From positions 1-32,176 of IMG/VR virus record IMGVR_UViG_3300045541_000097: a DNA stretch of 32,176 nucleotides; one strand, given 5' to 3'. Made by a program: the position numbers and the translations under genes. Shown here in pieces: positions 20,909-28,148 of the stretch. A model generated the notes under the pieces. It was not told the origin of the DNA, did no database searches, and saw only the letters and a list, made by a program, of their open reading frames with translations. This DNA comes from a virus. The stretch's first letter is position 1. Every line of letters starts with the position of its first letter.

Positions 20909-22524
20909 TCTGGTCCAAATACCAAACGGCTTTCTTCAAAGCCATCAAAGACAACGAAGCTCTCCATCGTGAGGGTAAACTCCGCCGCAACCTTCAAGTG
21001 GGTGCGGTGGCTGGAAGTGGTAAGTCAACCTGCTGCCTCGAAGGTATCCGAATCGCGGTGGCGGAAATGGCAACGGTGCTCTACTCGATGTTCACCAAGG
21101 ACACGACGGAAGAGTTCAGGCAAAAGATTATCAATGCGGGTCTCGGTGATCGAGTTCGGGTGGAGACTGCTCACGCCCTTGGGTTCGCGGCAATCCGTCG
21201 AGTCCGGCGCAAGGTGAAAGTCGAGGGTCGCAAGGTCGCCAATATCGTCGAAGAGTGGACGAACACTCTGGAAGAGGACGATCCGCAAGCTGCCTATGCT
21301 GGCGGGATCGAGAAGCTGGTCAAGTTCGCAAAGGATCGCGGTATCGGTATCTTCTGCAAGATTGATGACCGCAGCCAATGGCAGGCTATCATTGACCACC
21401 ACGGCATGAGCTTCGGTGAAGAAATCTCGTTCGATGACGAGGGTGACGACGATACCAACGAAGACACGATCTCGTTCATTATCGACAAGTCGATTGAATT
21501 CCTCAAGCGGTCGAACGCTATCCAAGACGTTATCGACTTCTCGGACATGATCTATCAGGCCCTCCTGTTTAACTGCCCGTTCGAGCAGTTCGATTATGTC
21601 TTTGTGGATGAGTCGCAAGACACGAATCCTGTCCGTCGTGAACTGTTCCGCCGCTGCATTGGCTTCGGTGGGTGTCTGGTGGACGTTGGTGATGAGTGTC
21701 AGGCCATCATGGGCTTTACTGGTGCCGACAATGACGCCATGAAGATCATCCGCGACGAGTTTCACTCTCTGGAGCTTCCGCTCTCTATCTGCTACCGGTG
21801 TGACCGAGCTATCATCGAGCACGCTCAAAAGTGGGTGTCACATATCGAGTGTTCACCTACGGCTGGCGAGGGTGAAGTGTCCAGCATGAAATACGAGGAC
21901 TTCATCAAGGAGCCTGAGAAGCTCGGACTCAGCAAGTTCGATGCGATTCTCTGCCGTAAGAATGCACCACTCGCGGCCACTGCATTCTCGCTCATTCGCA
22001 AAGGCATCGGGTGTCGAATCGAAGGACGGGACATCGGGTATTCTTTGGTGGCTCTGGTCAATCGCTGGAAAGTCAGGAATCTGCCCGAGCTTCGTCGCAA
22101 GCTGGATGACTTCCGTGAACGTGAAGTCGAGAAAGCACAGCAAAAGAATCAAGCTGCCAAGATCGAAACGATCAACGATAAGTGCGATACGCTTATGTGC
22201 CTGATCGAGCGTGCGGAGCAAGTCGCACCAACTATCGAGGGACTCAAGAAGATCATCTACGACATGTTCTCGGATGCGAAAGACCCGAAGACTCGCAAAG
22301 ACCTTCTGGTGCTCTCTTCCGTTCACAAAAGCAAGGGTCGGGAATGGGATCGAGTGTTCCTTCTCGGTCGCCAAGATTACATGCCTTCTCCTTGGGCCAA
22401 GCAGCAGTGGGAAAAGGATCAGGAAAATCACCTTATTTATGTGGCCATCACCAGAGCTAAACATACTTTGGTAGAAGTAACCCACATGCCAGACGAGCGC
22501 AAGGACAAGAAGCAAAACGCCTAA
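20905..22524 (+). CDS. UvrD/Rep-like superfamily 1 DNA helicase
   Basis: A 539-residue protein with the SF1A motifs in order: AVAGSGKST (Walker A, Lys40), FVDESQDTN (motif II), VGDECQAIMGFTGAD (III), LSICYRCDRAI (IV), LSSVHKSKGREWDRVFLLG (V) and HLIYVAITRAKHTL (VI). The enzyme unwinds DNA 3'-5' in replication, repair or recombination. It is shorter than UvrD (about 720) because the 2B insertion is reduced, as in other phage members. The mid-section (about 395-430) is a charged coiled coil. Its position next to the abundant low-complexity gene suggests a shared expression class. Confidence 0.92.
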   Translation: MIWSKYQTAFFKAIKDNEALHREGKLRRNLQVGAVAGSGKSTCCLEGIRIAVAEMATVLYSMFTKDTTEEFRQKIINAGLGDRVRVETAHALGFAAIRRVRRKVKVEGRKVANIVEEWTNTLEEDDPQAAYAGGIEKLVKFAKDRGIGIFCKIDDRSQWQAIIDHHGMSFGEEISFDDEGDDDTNEDTISFIIDKSIEFLKRSNAIQDVIDFSDMIYQALLFNCPFEQFDYVFVDESQDTNPVRRELFRRCIGFGGCLVDVGDECQAIMGFTGADNDAMKIIRDEFHSLELPLSICYRCDRAIIEHAQKWVSHIECSPTAGEGEVSSMKYEDFIKEPEKLGLSKFDAILCRKNAPLAATAFSLIRKGIGCRIEGRDIGYSLVALVNRWKVRNLPELRRKLDDFREREVEKAQQKNQAAKIETINDKCDTLMCLIERAEQVAPTIEGLKKIIYDMFSDAKDPKTRKDLLVLSSVHKSKGREWDRVFLLGRQDYMPSPWAKQQWEKDQENHLIYVAITRAKHTLVEVTHMPDERKDKKQNA

Positions 22525-22552
22525 TCAACCAACCCTATCAAACTCATATACA

Positions 22553-22918
22553 ATGGACCCTAGCAATCTCAAAAACGGACTCTACGAACTCGAATACGAG
22601 GGTGGAGGATTCTCACTCGCGGCAGTCGGCAGAGACACCGCAGGAAAAGTCTGGTTCGCTGCGACGAATTGGGCCAATGGTGCTCCGACATTCGTATGGG
22701 CTGATGTCAAATCTGCAAGGCTTCTTCTTGCCGAAAAGGACAGAGGTAAAGGAAAGGAAATCGAGTCTGAGCAGGCCCATTACGATTCTTCCTTTTACAA
22801 AAATCAGAGAGCAGCTCGACTTACCTCAGTGCTGGAAGCACTCAAGAAAACAGACGTTCTTCAGAATATGAATCCAATCATTATCCTGATTGATGACGTT
22901 GAAGGCCAAGGCCGTTAA
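22553..22918 (+). CDS. Hypothetical protein
   Basis: A 121-residue protein starting MDPSNLKNGLYELEYEGGGF. The first half is beta-rich (LAAVGRDTAGKVWFAATNW); the second has a charged helix (LLLAEKDRGKGKEIESEQ) and ends LIDDVEGQGR. The family is not recognised. The leader CAACCCTATCAAACTCATATACA is A/C-rich with no Shine-Dalgarno site. It probably belongs to the helicase transcript. Confidence 0.65.
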   Translation: MDPSNLKNGLYELEYEGGGFSLAAVGRDTAGKVWFAATNWANGAPTFVWADVKSARLLLAEKDRGKGKEIESEQAHYDSSFYKNQRAARLTSVLEALKKTDVLQNMNPIIILIDDVEGQGR

Positions 22919-22945
22919 ATTCAAATAAAAATCTGAAAAAAGTCT

Positions 22946-22973
22946 TTGACGATTTTCTTTCTTCTCGTAACTT
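22946..22973 (+). promoter_or_regulatory. Promoter of the isolated 22996 gene
   Basis: TTGACG (22946-22951), a 16-bp spacer and TAACTT (22968-22973). It is followed by AAGGAGG (22979-22985), 10 nt before ATG 22996, the only textbook Shine-Dalgarno site noticed in the window. Confidence 0.6.
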
Positions 22974-22995
22974 AAACCAAGGAGGTAATCCGACC

Positions 22996-23190
22996 ATGAA
23001 ACTGCATGACAAACTCAAAGCGCAAGCTACCGAACTCGCCGCAAAACTGAACCTGCCCGAAGGTGCGATCAGTCAAATCACTGACGCCCTGCTTGTCGGG
23101 GCAACAGTGGCAATGGAGCACATCACTGCTCCTGAGCCGAAAGTTCAAAAGCGTGAGTTGGTTCTGGTGGGCGATGACGCCGATCTCTAA
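22996..23190 (+). CDS. Small protein in a self-contained transcription unit
   Basis: A 64-residue protein (starts MKLHDKLKAQATELAAKLN), with two helices in the first 45 residues and an acidic end (GDDADL). The family is not recognised. It is bracketed by its own consensus-like promoter, a perfect GGAGG ribosome-binding site and a strong terminator, so it should be made strongly and independently of its neighbours. Small independently expressed phage genes of this kind are often host-takeover or anti-defence factors, but nothing in the sequence proves that. Confidence 0.7.
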   Translation: MKLHDKLKAQATELAAKLNLPEGAISQITDALLVGATVAMEHITAPEPKVQKRELVLVGDDADL

Positions 23191-23214
23191 CCTCCAAAAC
23201 ATCAACACCGAAGA

Positions 23215-23241
23215 GGGTGGGCCGAAAGGCTCACCCTTTTT
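23215..23241 (+). terminator. Intrinsic terminator after the 22996 gene
   Basis: GGGTGGGCC (23215-23223), GAAA loop, GGCTCACCC (23228-23236), nine pairs with one wobble, then TTTTT. Confidence 0.9.
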
Positions 23242-23247
23242 GTTTGT

Positions 23248-23469
23248 ATGCTCTACGCATTTGCAGGCGATTTGGCGCGTCGTCAGGCTGGCCCGTGTGG
23301 GGATACTAGGCCCCCGGTTGCGAGGCCCCAAAACGTAAGGAAACGCAAGGAAACAGCAATCATTGAACTGGCAAGGCAACGGCAGAACGGCAACAGAGAA
23401 GCACGCATATACCATGCCATGAAAAAGTTGAACTTGTTGTGGTGTCAGACCCCGGTGCTGGTAGTATAG
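23248..23469 (+). CDS. Doubtful small gene
   Basis: A 73-codon frame. The second half reads like a basic helical protein (IIELARQRQNGNREARIYHA), but the first half (DLARRQAGPCGDTRPPVARP) is high in Arg/Pro, and its DNA can fold into GGCCC/GGGCC-type hairpins. No clear ribosome-binding site or promoter precedes it. The stretch may instead be a structured untranslated region. A TAGTAT at 23462-23467 is a possible -10 for the next gene. Confidence 0.3.
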   Translation: MLYAFAGDLARRQAGPCGDTRPPVARPQNVRKRKETAIIELARQRQNGNREARIYHAMKKLNLLWCQTPVLVV

Positions 23470-23477
23470 AGAAAGAT

Positions 23478-23493
23478 TTGCAACCAGTTGCAA
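23478..23493. repeat. 16-bp palindrome variant, CCAG centre (before ATG)
   Basis: TTGCAACCAGTTGCAA, 24 nt upstream of ATG 23518 and about 10 nt downstream of a possible -10, so it would overlap a transcription start. Confidence 0.85.
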
Positions 23494-23517
23494 ATCAAAA
23501 CCAAAGCAACGAATAAC

Positions 23518-23823
23518 ATGTCCCCTGAACAAATCAAACAACTCAGCAATCTACTTGACGAATTCGTCAACTGGACAACTGACAGAGCATCTATCTTTGG
23601 GCGCAAGATGGATCAGGCGTTGGCCTCCGATCTTCAATCGACCCTTCCCGCATACGGCCTCAAGTTCGACTTGAAGCTCACCCTTTACAACGGGCAGACA
23701 GCATTCAGGCGCGGATACATTACTCGCAATGCTGCGGTTCATGTTGGCAACGGACTCCTCAATACTTGTGGCGAGGATGGCGTTGAATTCACAAGTCAAG
23801 TTGTCAGCTTTGAAGTGGTATGA
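23518..23823 (+). CDS. Hypothetical protein
   Basis: A 101-residue protein (starts MSPEQIKQLSNLLDEFVNW). Its layout, an N-terminal helix followed by strands with paired aromatic or basic residues (FDLKLTLYNGQTAFRRGYIT), resembles the product at 24047 (YVRRYYFTRV) and that at 25399 (RRYRVYRVVG), suggesting related small proteins. The family is not recognised. It follows a palindrome and is coupled to the next gene by ATGA. Confidence 0.65.
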   Translation: MSPEQIKQLSNLLDEFVNWTTDRASIFGRKMDQALASDLQSTLPAYGLKFDLKLTLYNGQTAFRRGYITRNAAVHVGNGLLNTCGEDGVEFTSQVVSFEVV

Positions 23824-24050
23824 TTGCCGCGTGCCGACAGATTGCAACAACACTCCAGCTTGATGATATGACCGAGCGGGAGTTTAACCAAGCCATTTTT
23901 GCTGAGGCTTCTACAACAGAGCCGAGAGGCCCCAGCGATGCGTTCACACTCGAAGAGTTGCTTACTATTTCAAGCAGCAACGTATTCAAGCAATGGGCGT
24001 GGACAACCCGTAGCTGGCTCTACTCAGCAATAGACGCATTATCAGCATGA
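23820..24050 (+). CDS. Hypothetical protein
   Basis: A 76-residue protein (starts MIAACRQIATTLQLDD), mostly helical, with an acidic middle and a Trp-rich end (FKQWAWTTRSWLYSAID). The family is not recognised. It overlaps both neighbours by ATGA, which supports it as a translated gene. Confidence 0.6.
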   Translation: MIAACRQIATTLQLDDMTEREFNQAIFAEASTTEPRGPSDAFTLEELLTISSSNVFKQWAWTTRSWLYSAIDALSA

Positions 24051-24406
24051 AAGCAGACATCCTATCAGACGACCAAATCAGCGCGGTTAAGTCATTGCTG
24101 CGCGAAACTGGCAACCAACTCTTTGTTCGACAAGTGCGCGTGACTGGCAGGTCCACTTATGTTCGACGGTATTACTTCACCCGAGTAGCTGATCCGATAG
24201 GTGGCGAGGGTGAGAAAGTTGTCGAAAACATTACTTGGCTTGTCGCCAAGATGAACGGCAAGAAGCTCACCGATGAAGGAACTGTCAGCATCAACGGCAA
24301 CTACGACGATCTGATGTATTGGGTCAATAAGTGCGTGAAGCTCTATACAGATCGTTCTACGACCTCGGGAGAAGCGCCAAGGGTGTTTGTCGCCAGAGAG
24401 ATTTGA
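24047..24406 (+). CDS. Hypothetical protein, possibly paralogous to 23518 and 25399
   Basis: A 119-residue protein (starts MKADILSDDQISAVKSLLRE). A helical start is followed by a beta region with RSTYVRRYYFTRVADPI, then VVENITWLVAKMNGKKLTDEGTVSINGNYDDL, resembling the beta layout of the 25399 product (YRVYRVVGEFIEDVTQTVAAL, NNMSVEGDCNTV). The family is not recognised. It is the last gene of the 23518 unit. Confidence 0.65.
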   Translation: MKADILSDDQISAVKSLLRETGNQLFVRQVRVTGRSTYVRRYYFTRVADPIGGEGEKVVENITWLVAKMNGKKLTDEGTVSINGNYDDLMYWVNKCVKLYTDRSTTSGEAPRVFVAREI

Positions 24407-24528
24407 AATAGTTCAACAATCAAATAAAATAGTTTAACTAACCACACAATATGGCTGGTGCCAACGGATAGTTGAATTAAATTGATTGCGTTGAAGGACA
24501 CTTCGACATCAACAAAGCAACAAACAAC

Positions 24529-24831
24529 ATGAGAACGATCAAGCTCGAAACAATAATTGCAACCAGTTGCACGGCGAACAGTATCACCGGAAAGGTCGAT
24601 GACCTTGACGTTGAACTCACAAGAGGGCTGGACGGGTGGACCCCTTGCATCTTCGTCAGCATAAATGGTATCCGCATGGACACCAGAACTGCCACCCCGG
24701 AACTGATTGCCGCGTGGCACAAACTTCAAGGCGAGGCTGGCAATCGGATGAGCGATAATCGTGATCGCGCCCGCCTTGACATCATGGCATCCTCCGGCTT
24801 CAAGAAACTCTTCGACATCCAAAAAGCATGA
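24529..24831 (+). CDS. Hypothetical protein
   Basis: A 100-residue protein (starts MRTIKLETIIATSC), with a beta-rich first half and helical second half. A palindrome variant overlaps codons 10-15. The leader ACAAAGCAACAAACAAC is A/C-rich without a Shine-Dalgarno site; the 122-bp gap before it holds AT-rich inverted repeats (TAGTTCAAC, GTTGAATTA) that may carry the promoter. It is the first of five genes each overlapping the next by ATGA. Confidence 0.65.
   Translation: MRTIKLETIIATSCTANSITGKVDDLDVELTRGLDGWTPCIFVSINGIRMDTRTATPELIAAWHKLQGEAGNRMSDNRDRARLDIMASSGFKKLFDIQKA
24557..24572. repeat. 16-bp palindrome variant, two substitutions (intragenic)
   Basis: TTGCAACCAGTTGCAC at codons 10-15 of the 24529 gene; the centre and last base differ from consensus. 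Confidence 0.6.
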
Positions 24832-25043
24832 CTATCAAACTCAGCACAGTCGAAGTTGCCTCTCTCAAGCGGCATGTTCTCAATGGCGAACTCTCAGTGA
24901 TGCTCAAGGCACGCGGTTCGACTATTCCAGTTGTTCGTGGGGTTCTTGGGCCTGACGGTATTATCATTACCTCCAACAGCGCCAGCGCCAGCGAGAAAGA
25001 GATTCTCAAGGCGATGAAGCGCAAAATGTCCACAACGCCATGA
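24828..25043 (+). CDS. Hypothetical protein
   Basis: A 71-residue protein (starts MTIKLSTVEVASLKRHVL), with an alternating strand and helix pattern and a basic helical end (EKEILKAMKRKMS). The family is not recognised. ATGA overlaps on both sides support translation. Confidence 0.6.
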   Translation: MTIKLSTVEVASLKRHVLNGELSVMLKARGSTIPVVRGVLGPDGIIITSNSASASEKEILKAMKRKMSTTP

Positions 25044-25402
25044 AGCTCATCGACCTGCCAACAGGCACCGTGCCAAAAACCACCCACACTTACGCCTACG
25101 ACAAGGGCGTGAGTGTTCATGGGTGGGTCGTGGGGGTTAATCCGTTCAACGAGGATGAACTCTTGTTCTTGCAGCGGAATGGCGATATGGCTGTCGTCCA
25201 CAAAGGGATCGTCAAAGAGAAGGAGGCTAACGCTGGCCCTGTTATCATTAGCGGCAAATTCAACGTCGCTATTTTCAATGGGCTAATCAAGAACATTACC
25301 GGGCTGTCTCCAGCCACGCGGGACTATCATCCCGGCATTGGTGCTGGTATGCTCAACACCCTGATCGACTACGCACGGCAACTCAAACAGGCAACCGAAT
25401 GA
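25040..25402 (+). CDS. Hypothetical protein
   Basis: A 120-residue protein (starts MKLIDLPTGTVPKTTHTYAY). The first 75 residues look like a beta barrel (VHGWVVGVNPFNEDELLFLQ), followed by FNGLIKNITGLSPATRDYHPG and a C-terminal helix. The family is not recognised. ATGA overlaps on both sides. Confidence 0.65.
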   Translation: MKLIDLPTGTVPKTTHTYAYDKGVSVHGWVVGVNPFNEDELLFLQRNGDMAVVHKGIVKEKEANAGPVIISGKFNVAIFNGLIKNITGLSPATRDYHPGIGAGMLNTLIDYARQLKQATE

Positions 25403-25776
25403 AAAAAGACCCACTCAAGCTGTCTCCGACCGATATTCAGCGAATGCGGAAGCTCGTTGATGGGTGCCACAAGCTCGGATTCTTGTTCAACACTCTGAGC
25501 GACTGCGGAAGGTTCAGACGATACCGTGTCTATCGAGTAGTCGGGGAGTTCATCGAGGACGTTACCCAAACTGTCGCAGCACTGGCACAGGTGCGATTCA
25601 CCTCGTCGAACAACATGAGTGTCGAGGGTGATTGCAACACTGTCATTGAGTTACTGAATGAGCGCCTGCAAGTGTTTTTGAACCAAGCTGACGGTTACGT
25701 CACAATGGCGCAAAAATTTACCGACATTCAGGCTAAAGTGGACCGCACAATCAAATTCGAGCACTACCCATTATGA
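25399..25776 (+). CDS. Hypothetical protein, possibly paralogous to 24047
   Basis: A 125-residue protein (starts MKKDPLKLSPTDIQRMRKLV), a helix followed by beta strands with RRYRVYRVVGEFIEDV, then a helix. The order of elements matches the 24047 product and in part the 23518 product. The family is not recognised. ATGA overlaps on both sides. Confidence 0.65.
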   Translation: MKKDPLKLSPTDIQRMRKLVDGCHKLGFLFNTLSDCGRFRRYRVYRVVGEFIEDVTQTVAALAQVRFTSSNNMSVEGDCNTVIELLNERLQVFLNQADGYVTMAQKFTDIQAKVDRTIKFEHYPL

Positions 25777-26012
25777 TTAGCCTAAATCGACATTTGTCAT
25801 GGAAGTGCTGGCGTCTGATTTGCTGCATCTTCGGCAAGCACAAGTATCGTCCTGCGTATGAGAGTCGAATGTGGTTCTGGAAGCACAACGGAAAGCTCGC
25901 CAAGAAAGAGAGCGCCTATACCTGTATTCACTGTCACTGCCGAACCAAGTGGATGACCAAAAAGCAGCGTGTCGCGTTTGAGAAGCGAGAGAAACCATCA
26001 TGGAGCAACTGA
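25773..26012 (+). CDS. Small zinc-ribbon protein, DUF1660-like
   Basis: A 79-residue basic, Trp/Cys-rich protein. CCIFGKHKYRP near residue 18 and CIHCHCRTKW near residue 50 give the two metal-binding knuckles of small phage zinc-ribbon proteins of the DUF1660 type (C..GHkw...C.rC). The role is unknown; binding to nucleic acid is plausible. It is the last of the ATGA-linked chain, and its stop is followed after 2 nt by an exact palindrome. Confidence 0.6.
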   Translation: MISLNRHLSWKCWRLICCIFGKHKYRPAYESRMWFWKHNGKLAKKESAYTCIHCHCRTKWMTKKQRVAFEKREKPSWSN

Positions 26013-26014
26013 TT

Positions 26015-26030
26015 TTGCAACCGGTTGCAA
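26015..26030. repeat. 16-bp palindrome, exact copy (after cluster stop)
   Basis: Starts 2 nt after the end of a five-gene overlapping chain and ends 14 bp upstream of the -35 of the next promoter. Confidence 0.95.
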
Positions 26031-26044
26031 TCACAAAAAAGATG

Positions 26045-26072
26045 TAGCGCCAACCCTAGTAGTGGATAAGAT
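26045..26072 (+). promoter_or_regulatory. Promoter, near-leaderless, for the 26078 gene
   Basis: TAGCGC (26045-26050), a 16-bp spacer and TAAGAT (26067-26072), then ACAGC and ATG 26078. The -35 matches the one at 17565. Confidence 0.45.
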
Positions 26073-26077
26073 ACAGC

Positions 26078-26338
26078 ATGGACATGAACAAACCACTCCA
26101 CTGCTCCGAGGAAGACATCGAACTCTGGTCCTACTTCTCGGACGTTTTCAAGGACCGCGAGGGTGTCCGCCCTCGTTTCTTCCTCACTAAAGCACAGGTT
26201 CAGGCTTCTCTGGATCAGTATCTCGAAGATGACCGGCGTGAGCGGGAAGAAGCCGAGGAAGAACTCTCTATCCGCAACGGAACCCACAAAGCCCTTCAAC
26301 CCTCGCCTGCGGGATTCAGCATGGCATTCGCATTCTAA
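26078..26338 (+). CDS. Hypothetical acidic protein
   Basis: An 86-residue protein (starts MDMNKPLHCSEEDIELW). A highly charged helix (DQYLEDDRREREEAEEELS, about 46-64) is probably a coiled coil; the end is SPAGFSMAFAF. The family is not recognised. The start lies five bases after a -10-like TAAGAT, as for the HNH genes. Confidence 0.65.
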   Translation: MDMNKPLHCSEEDIELWSYFSDVFKDREGVRPRFFLTKAQVQASLDQYLEDDRREREEAEEELSIRNGTHKALQPSPAGFSMAFAF

Positions 26339-26350
26339 CACACGCCTACT

Positions 26351-26659
26351 ATGTCAACCATTGAACTCCACCTCGCTATTGAGCCAGTCTTTCGAGACGA
26401 TACTCAAGTCCTCCGCAAATTCTCATTCGCTTACGAGTGCGAAGCCGAGGGAGAAGAAGCCGCAGAACTGGCTTTTCATATCACCAACGCACCCTCCGAG
26501 ATTCTGAACGCTGCTCAACGTGAGATTGAGCGCAAGTTTCGAGCAGAAGGTATTCGCCCGCGTTGCCTGTCCGTGGGAGATAGCGTGGTGGTTATCAAAG
26601 ACGGGGTTCGCAAAGAGTTTCTGTGCAAAGGTCAAGGATGGGAGGAACTCGCAGCATGA
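26351..26659 (+). CDS. Hypothetical protein
   Basis: A 102-residue protein (starts MSTIELHLAIEPVFRDDTQV). The C-terminal block, RCLSVGDSVVVIKDGVRKEF then CKGQGWEEL, follows the pattern SxGDxVxV...C...GW seen in many small phage proteins of unknown role. The N-terminal half is an acidic helical region. It is coupled to the next gene by ATGA. Confidence 0.65.
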   Translation: MSTIELHLAIEPVFRDDTQVLRKFSFAYECEAEGEEAAELAFHITNAPSEILNAAQREIERKFRAEGIRPRCLSVGDSVVVIKDGVRKEFLCKGQGWEELAA

Positions 26660-26874
26660 GCACTCCGACACCAAAGAATATCGAGGTCAAGTTCACCTGT
26701 AACCAAGTGGCCATCCAATACTACGCACGCGAAGAAGGTGCCGAAAAGTGGACGCTGGTCACTATGATTAAGTGGAAGCCGGGTGTCAGCTTTGATACTG
26801 TCTGCGACCTTGAAGTGGGGAAACTCATTGACAAAGGATTCAACCCAACAAAAGTCATCCGTGAGCGAGCTTAA
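26656..26874 (+). CDS. Hypothetical protein
   Basis: A 72-residue protein (starts MSTPTPKNIEVKFTCNQVAI), with a beta-rich first half (IQYYAREEGAEKWTLVTMIK) and a short helix. The family is not recognised. The start at 26656 is set by the ATGA overlap; the end overlaps the GTG start of the next gene. Confidence 0.6.
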   Translation: MSTPTPKNIEVKFTCNQVAIQYYAREEGAEKWTLVTMIKWKPGVSFDTVCDLEVGKLIDKGFNPTKVIRERA

Positions 26875-27190
26875 ACAACTGTTTCAAGAAATGGCAGAAC
26901 TGACTTTGCCTAAGTGCAAAGCATGTCCTGTTCCGATGTCGTGCTGCGATCCTATGTATTGTGAGATCGCAGAGCAGTATTCAAATCAGCAGGCTTATGA
27001 CCTGCCAAAAAAGGAGGCAGGGAAATTGCCTTGGATGAGTGCAACTGGTTGCAAACTTGCTCCGCACATGCGCCCACTCTGCACCCTGCATGTCTGCTCT
27101 ATCAACAGCTTGGGGTTTGATCCTAAAGACCCTGAGTTTACTGAGAAATACTTCAAACTGCGAGAACAAATCGAAACACTGCATGGATAA
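26861..27190 (+). CDS. Cys-rich YkgJ-like metal-binding protein
   Basis: A 109-residue protein with a GTG start at 26861. Cysteines are arranged CKACPVPMSCCDPMYC, then GCKLAPHMRPLCTLHVC, matching the CxxC...CC...GC...RP.xC....C pattern of the YkgJ/Fe-S or zinc cluster family. The function of that family is not well defined. A palindrome variant forms the codons for the conserved GCK (SATGCK, about 60-65). The C-terminal 30 residues are a charged helix. Confidence 0.6.
   Translation: MSELKQLFQEMAELTLPKCKACPVPMSCCDPMYCEIAEQYSNQQAYDLPKKEAGKLPWMSATGCKLAPHMRPLCTLHVCSINSLGFDPKDPEFTEKYFKLREQIETLHG
27039..27054. repeat. 16-bp palindrome variant, two substitutions (intragenic)
   Basis: GTGCAACTGGTTGCAA in the YkgJ-like gene, overlapping codons for conserved Gly-Cys. 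Confidence 0.65.
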
Positions 27191-27575
27191 ACCACTTTTA
27201 CTTACCGAGCACCGCCATGAGGTAATGCAAGTCATTCGGCTTGTTGCCAAGTTGAGGCACTTAGCCAAGCAGCATAACATCGCTTTTATGATGGGGCCTG
27301 CCCCCAATGCGAAGCGATCAAAGATGGATAATTTCGGAGGTATGAGTCTGCATGGATCGCAAACAGGCAGAATCTACCTGAATCACGGAACGATTATCGA
27401 ATCAGTAGAAAGACGGGCACCTCGTCGGGTGCAGTTCAAGATTCTAAAGGCACGCGGGGTCGGACCTATTAAACCCCAAGTGTTCGAGATTGATTTGGCT
27501 AAAGCCGAAGAACAAATCATGTCGTGGGTAGTCAAAAACTGCCCTGAATCAATTCCGAAGATTGTTGAAGAATAG
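27183..27575 (+). CDS. Fragment-like relative of family A DNA polymerase
   Basis: A 130-residue protein (starts MDKPLLLTEHRHEVMQ). After a helical region it contains SLHGSQTGRIYLNHG and ERRAPRRVQF, then FEIDLAKAEEQIMSWV near the end. The order TGR..., RR.F..., DLxxAE matches the palm entry of polA-type polymerases (TGRl, then RraF, then motif A DxSxxE), where phage versions read DLSQAEAR. The protein stops after motif A, so the catalytic O-helix and motif C are missing. It cannot be an active polymerase alone; a remnant or a domain with a new use are the options. Similarity is short and could be misleading. Confidence 0.5.
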   Translation: MDKPLLLTEHRHEVMQVIRLVAKLRHLAKQHNIAFMMGPAPNAKRSKMDNFGGMSLHGSQTGRIYLNHGTIIESVERRAPRRVQFKILKARGVGPIKPQVFEIDLAKAEEQIMSWVVKNCPESIPKIVEE

Positions 27576-27576
27576 G

Positions 27577-27604
27577 TTGTATCTCGCTTGAAATGGTGTA
27601 ACTT
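27577..27604 (+). promoter_or_regulatory. Possible near-leaderless promoter for the 27610 cluster
   Basis: TTGTAT (27577-27582), a 16-bp spacer and TAACTT (27599-27604), then ACTAT and ATG 27610. Confidence 0.4.
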
Positions 27605-27609
27605 ACTAT

Positions 27610-27861
27610 ATGCACGAACTGAACCACATCACTGACAACAGATTGATTCCCGACTATGTGAAGCGGGATGTCAACCTGCAAGACGGTGAAATTGTGTTCG
27701 AGTATCGGACGTATTACATTGTGGAGACGATTCATCGTCCGGGGCTGGACAACTGGACAGCATTCAGGGAAGACACCCCGCACATTCAGTATTACACAGA
27801 CTTTTCACTCCAAGGCATCAAGCAACAGATCGACCAAGGATTCAAAGACCACGAAACATGA
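27610..27861 (+). CDS. Hypothetical protein
   Basis: An 83-residue protein (starts MHELNHITDNRLIPDYVK), aromatic-rich and beta-rich (IVFEYRTYYIVETIHRP), ending in a helix (GIKQQIDQGFKD). The family is not recognised. The start is close to a -10-like element; the end overlaps the next gene by ATGA. Confidence 0.65.
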   Translation: MHELNHITDNRLIPDYVKRDVNLQDGEIVFEYRTYYIVETIHRPGLDNWTAFREDTPHIQYYTDFSLQGIKQQIDQGFKDHET

Positions 27862-28148
27862 CAACAACCATGCCACCCCTGACGGAACAGCCTGACCCGC
27901 TGCTTATCACCCCTGCACTGATTCGGTGCATGTTCACAAAAACCCAAAAGGCTCGCTACTCGAAGATTCTCTTCGGCGTGCGCTTCAAGACACAGTTTGC
28001 CAACAACACTTGGCTGCTGACGAAGGAAGTTGCCTACTGGTGGCAAATGGCAATCTACTGGCTCCTGAATGCCATTTGGATTGTCTTGTTCACTGTGACC
28101 GCTGGTGTCGCTCTTTACTTCGCACTCGTTCTCGCTCTATCGCTATGA
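27858..28148 (+). CDS. Small membrane protein
   Basis: A 96-residue protein. Residues about 60-95 are continuously hydrophobic and Trp-rich (AYWWQMAIYWLLNAIWIVLF, then AGVALYFALVLALSL), enough for one long or two short membrane spans at the C-terminus; the N-terminus is soluble and basic. The family is not recognised. It could sit in the host inner membrane as a takeover, exclusion or second holin-type factor. ATGA overlaps on both sides. Confidence 0.65.
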   Translation: MTTTMPPLTEQPDPLLITPALIRCMFTKTQKARYSKILFGVRFKTQFANNTWLLTKEVAYWWQMAIYWLLNAIWIVLFTVTAGVALYFALVLALSL

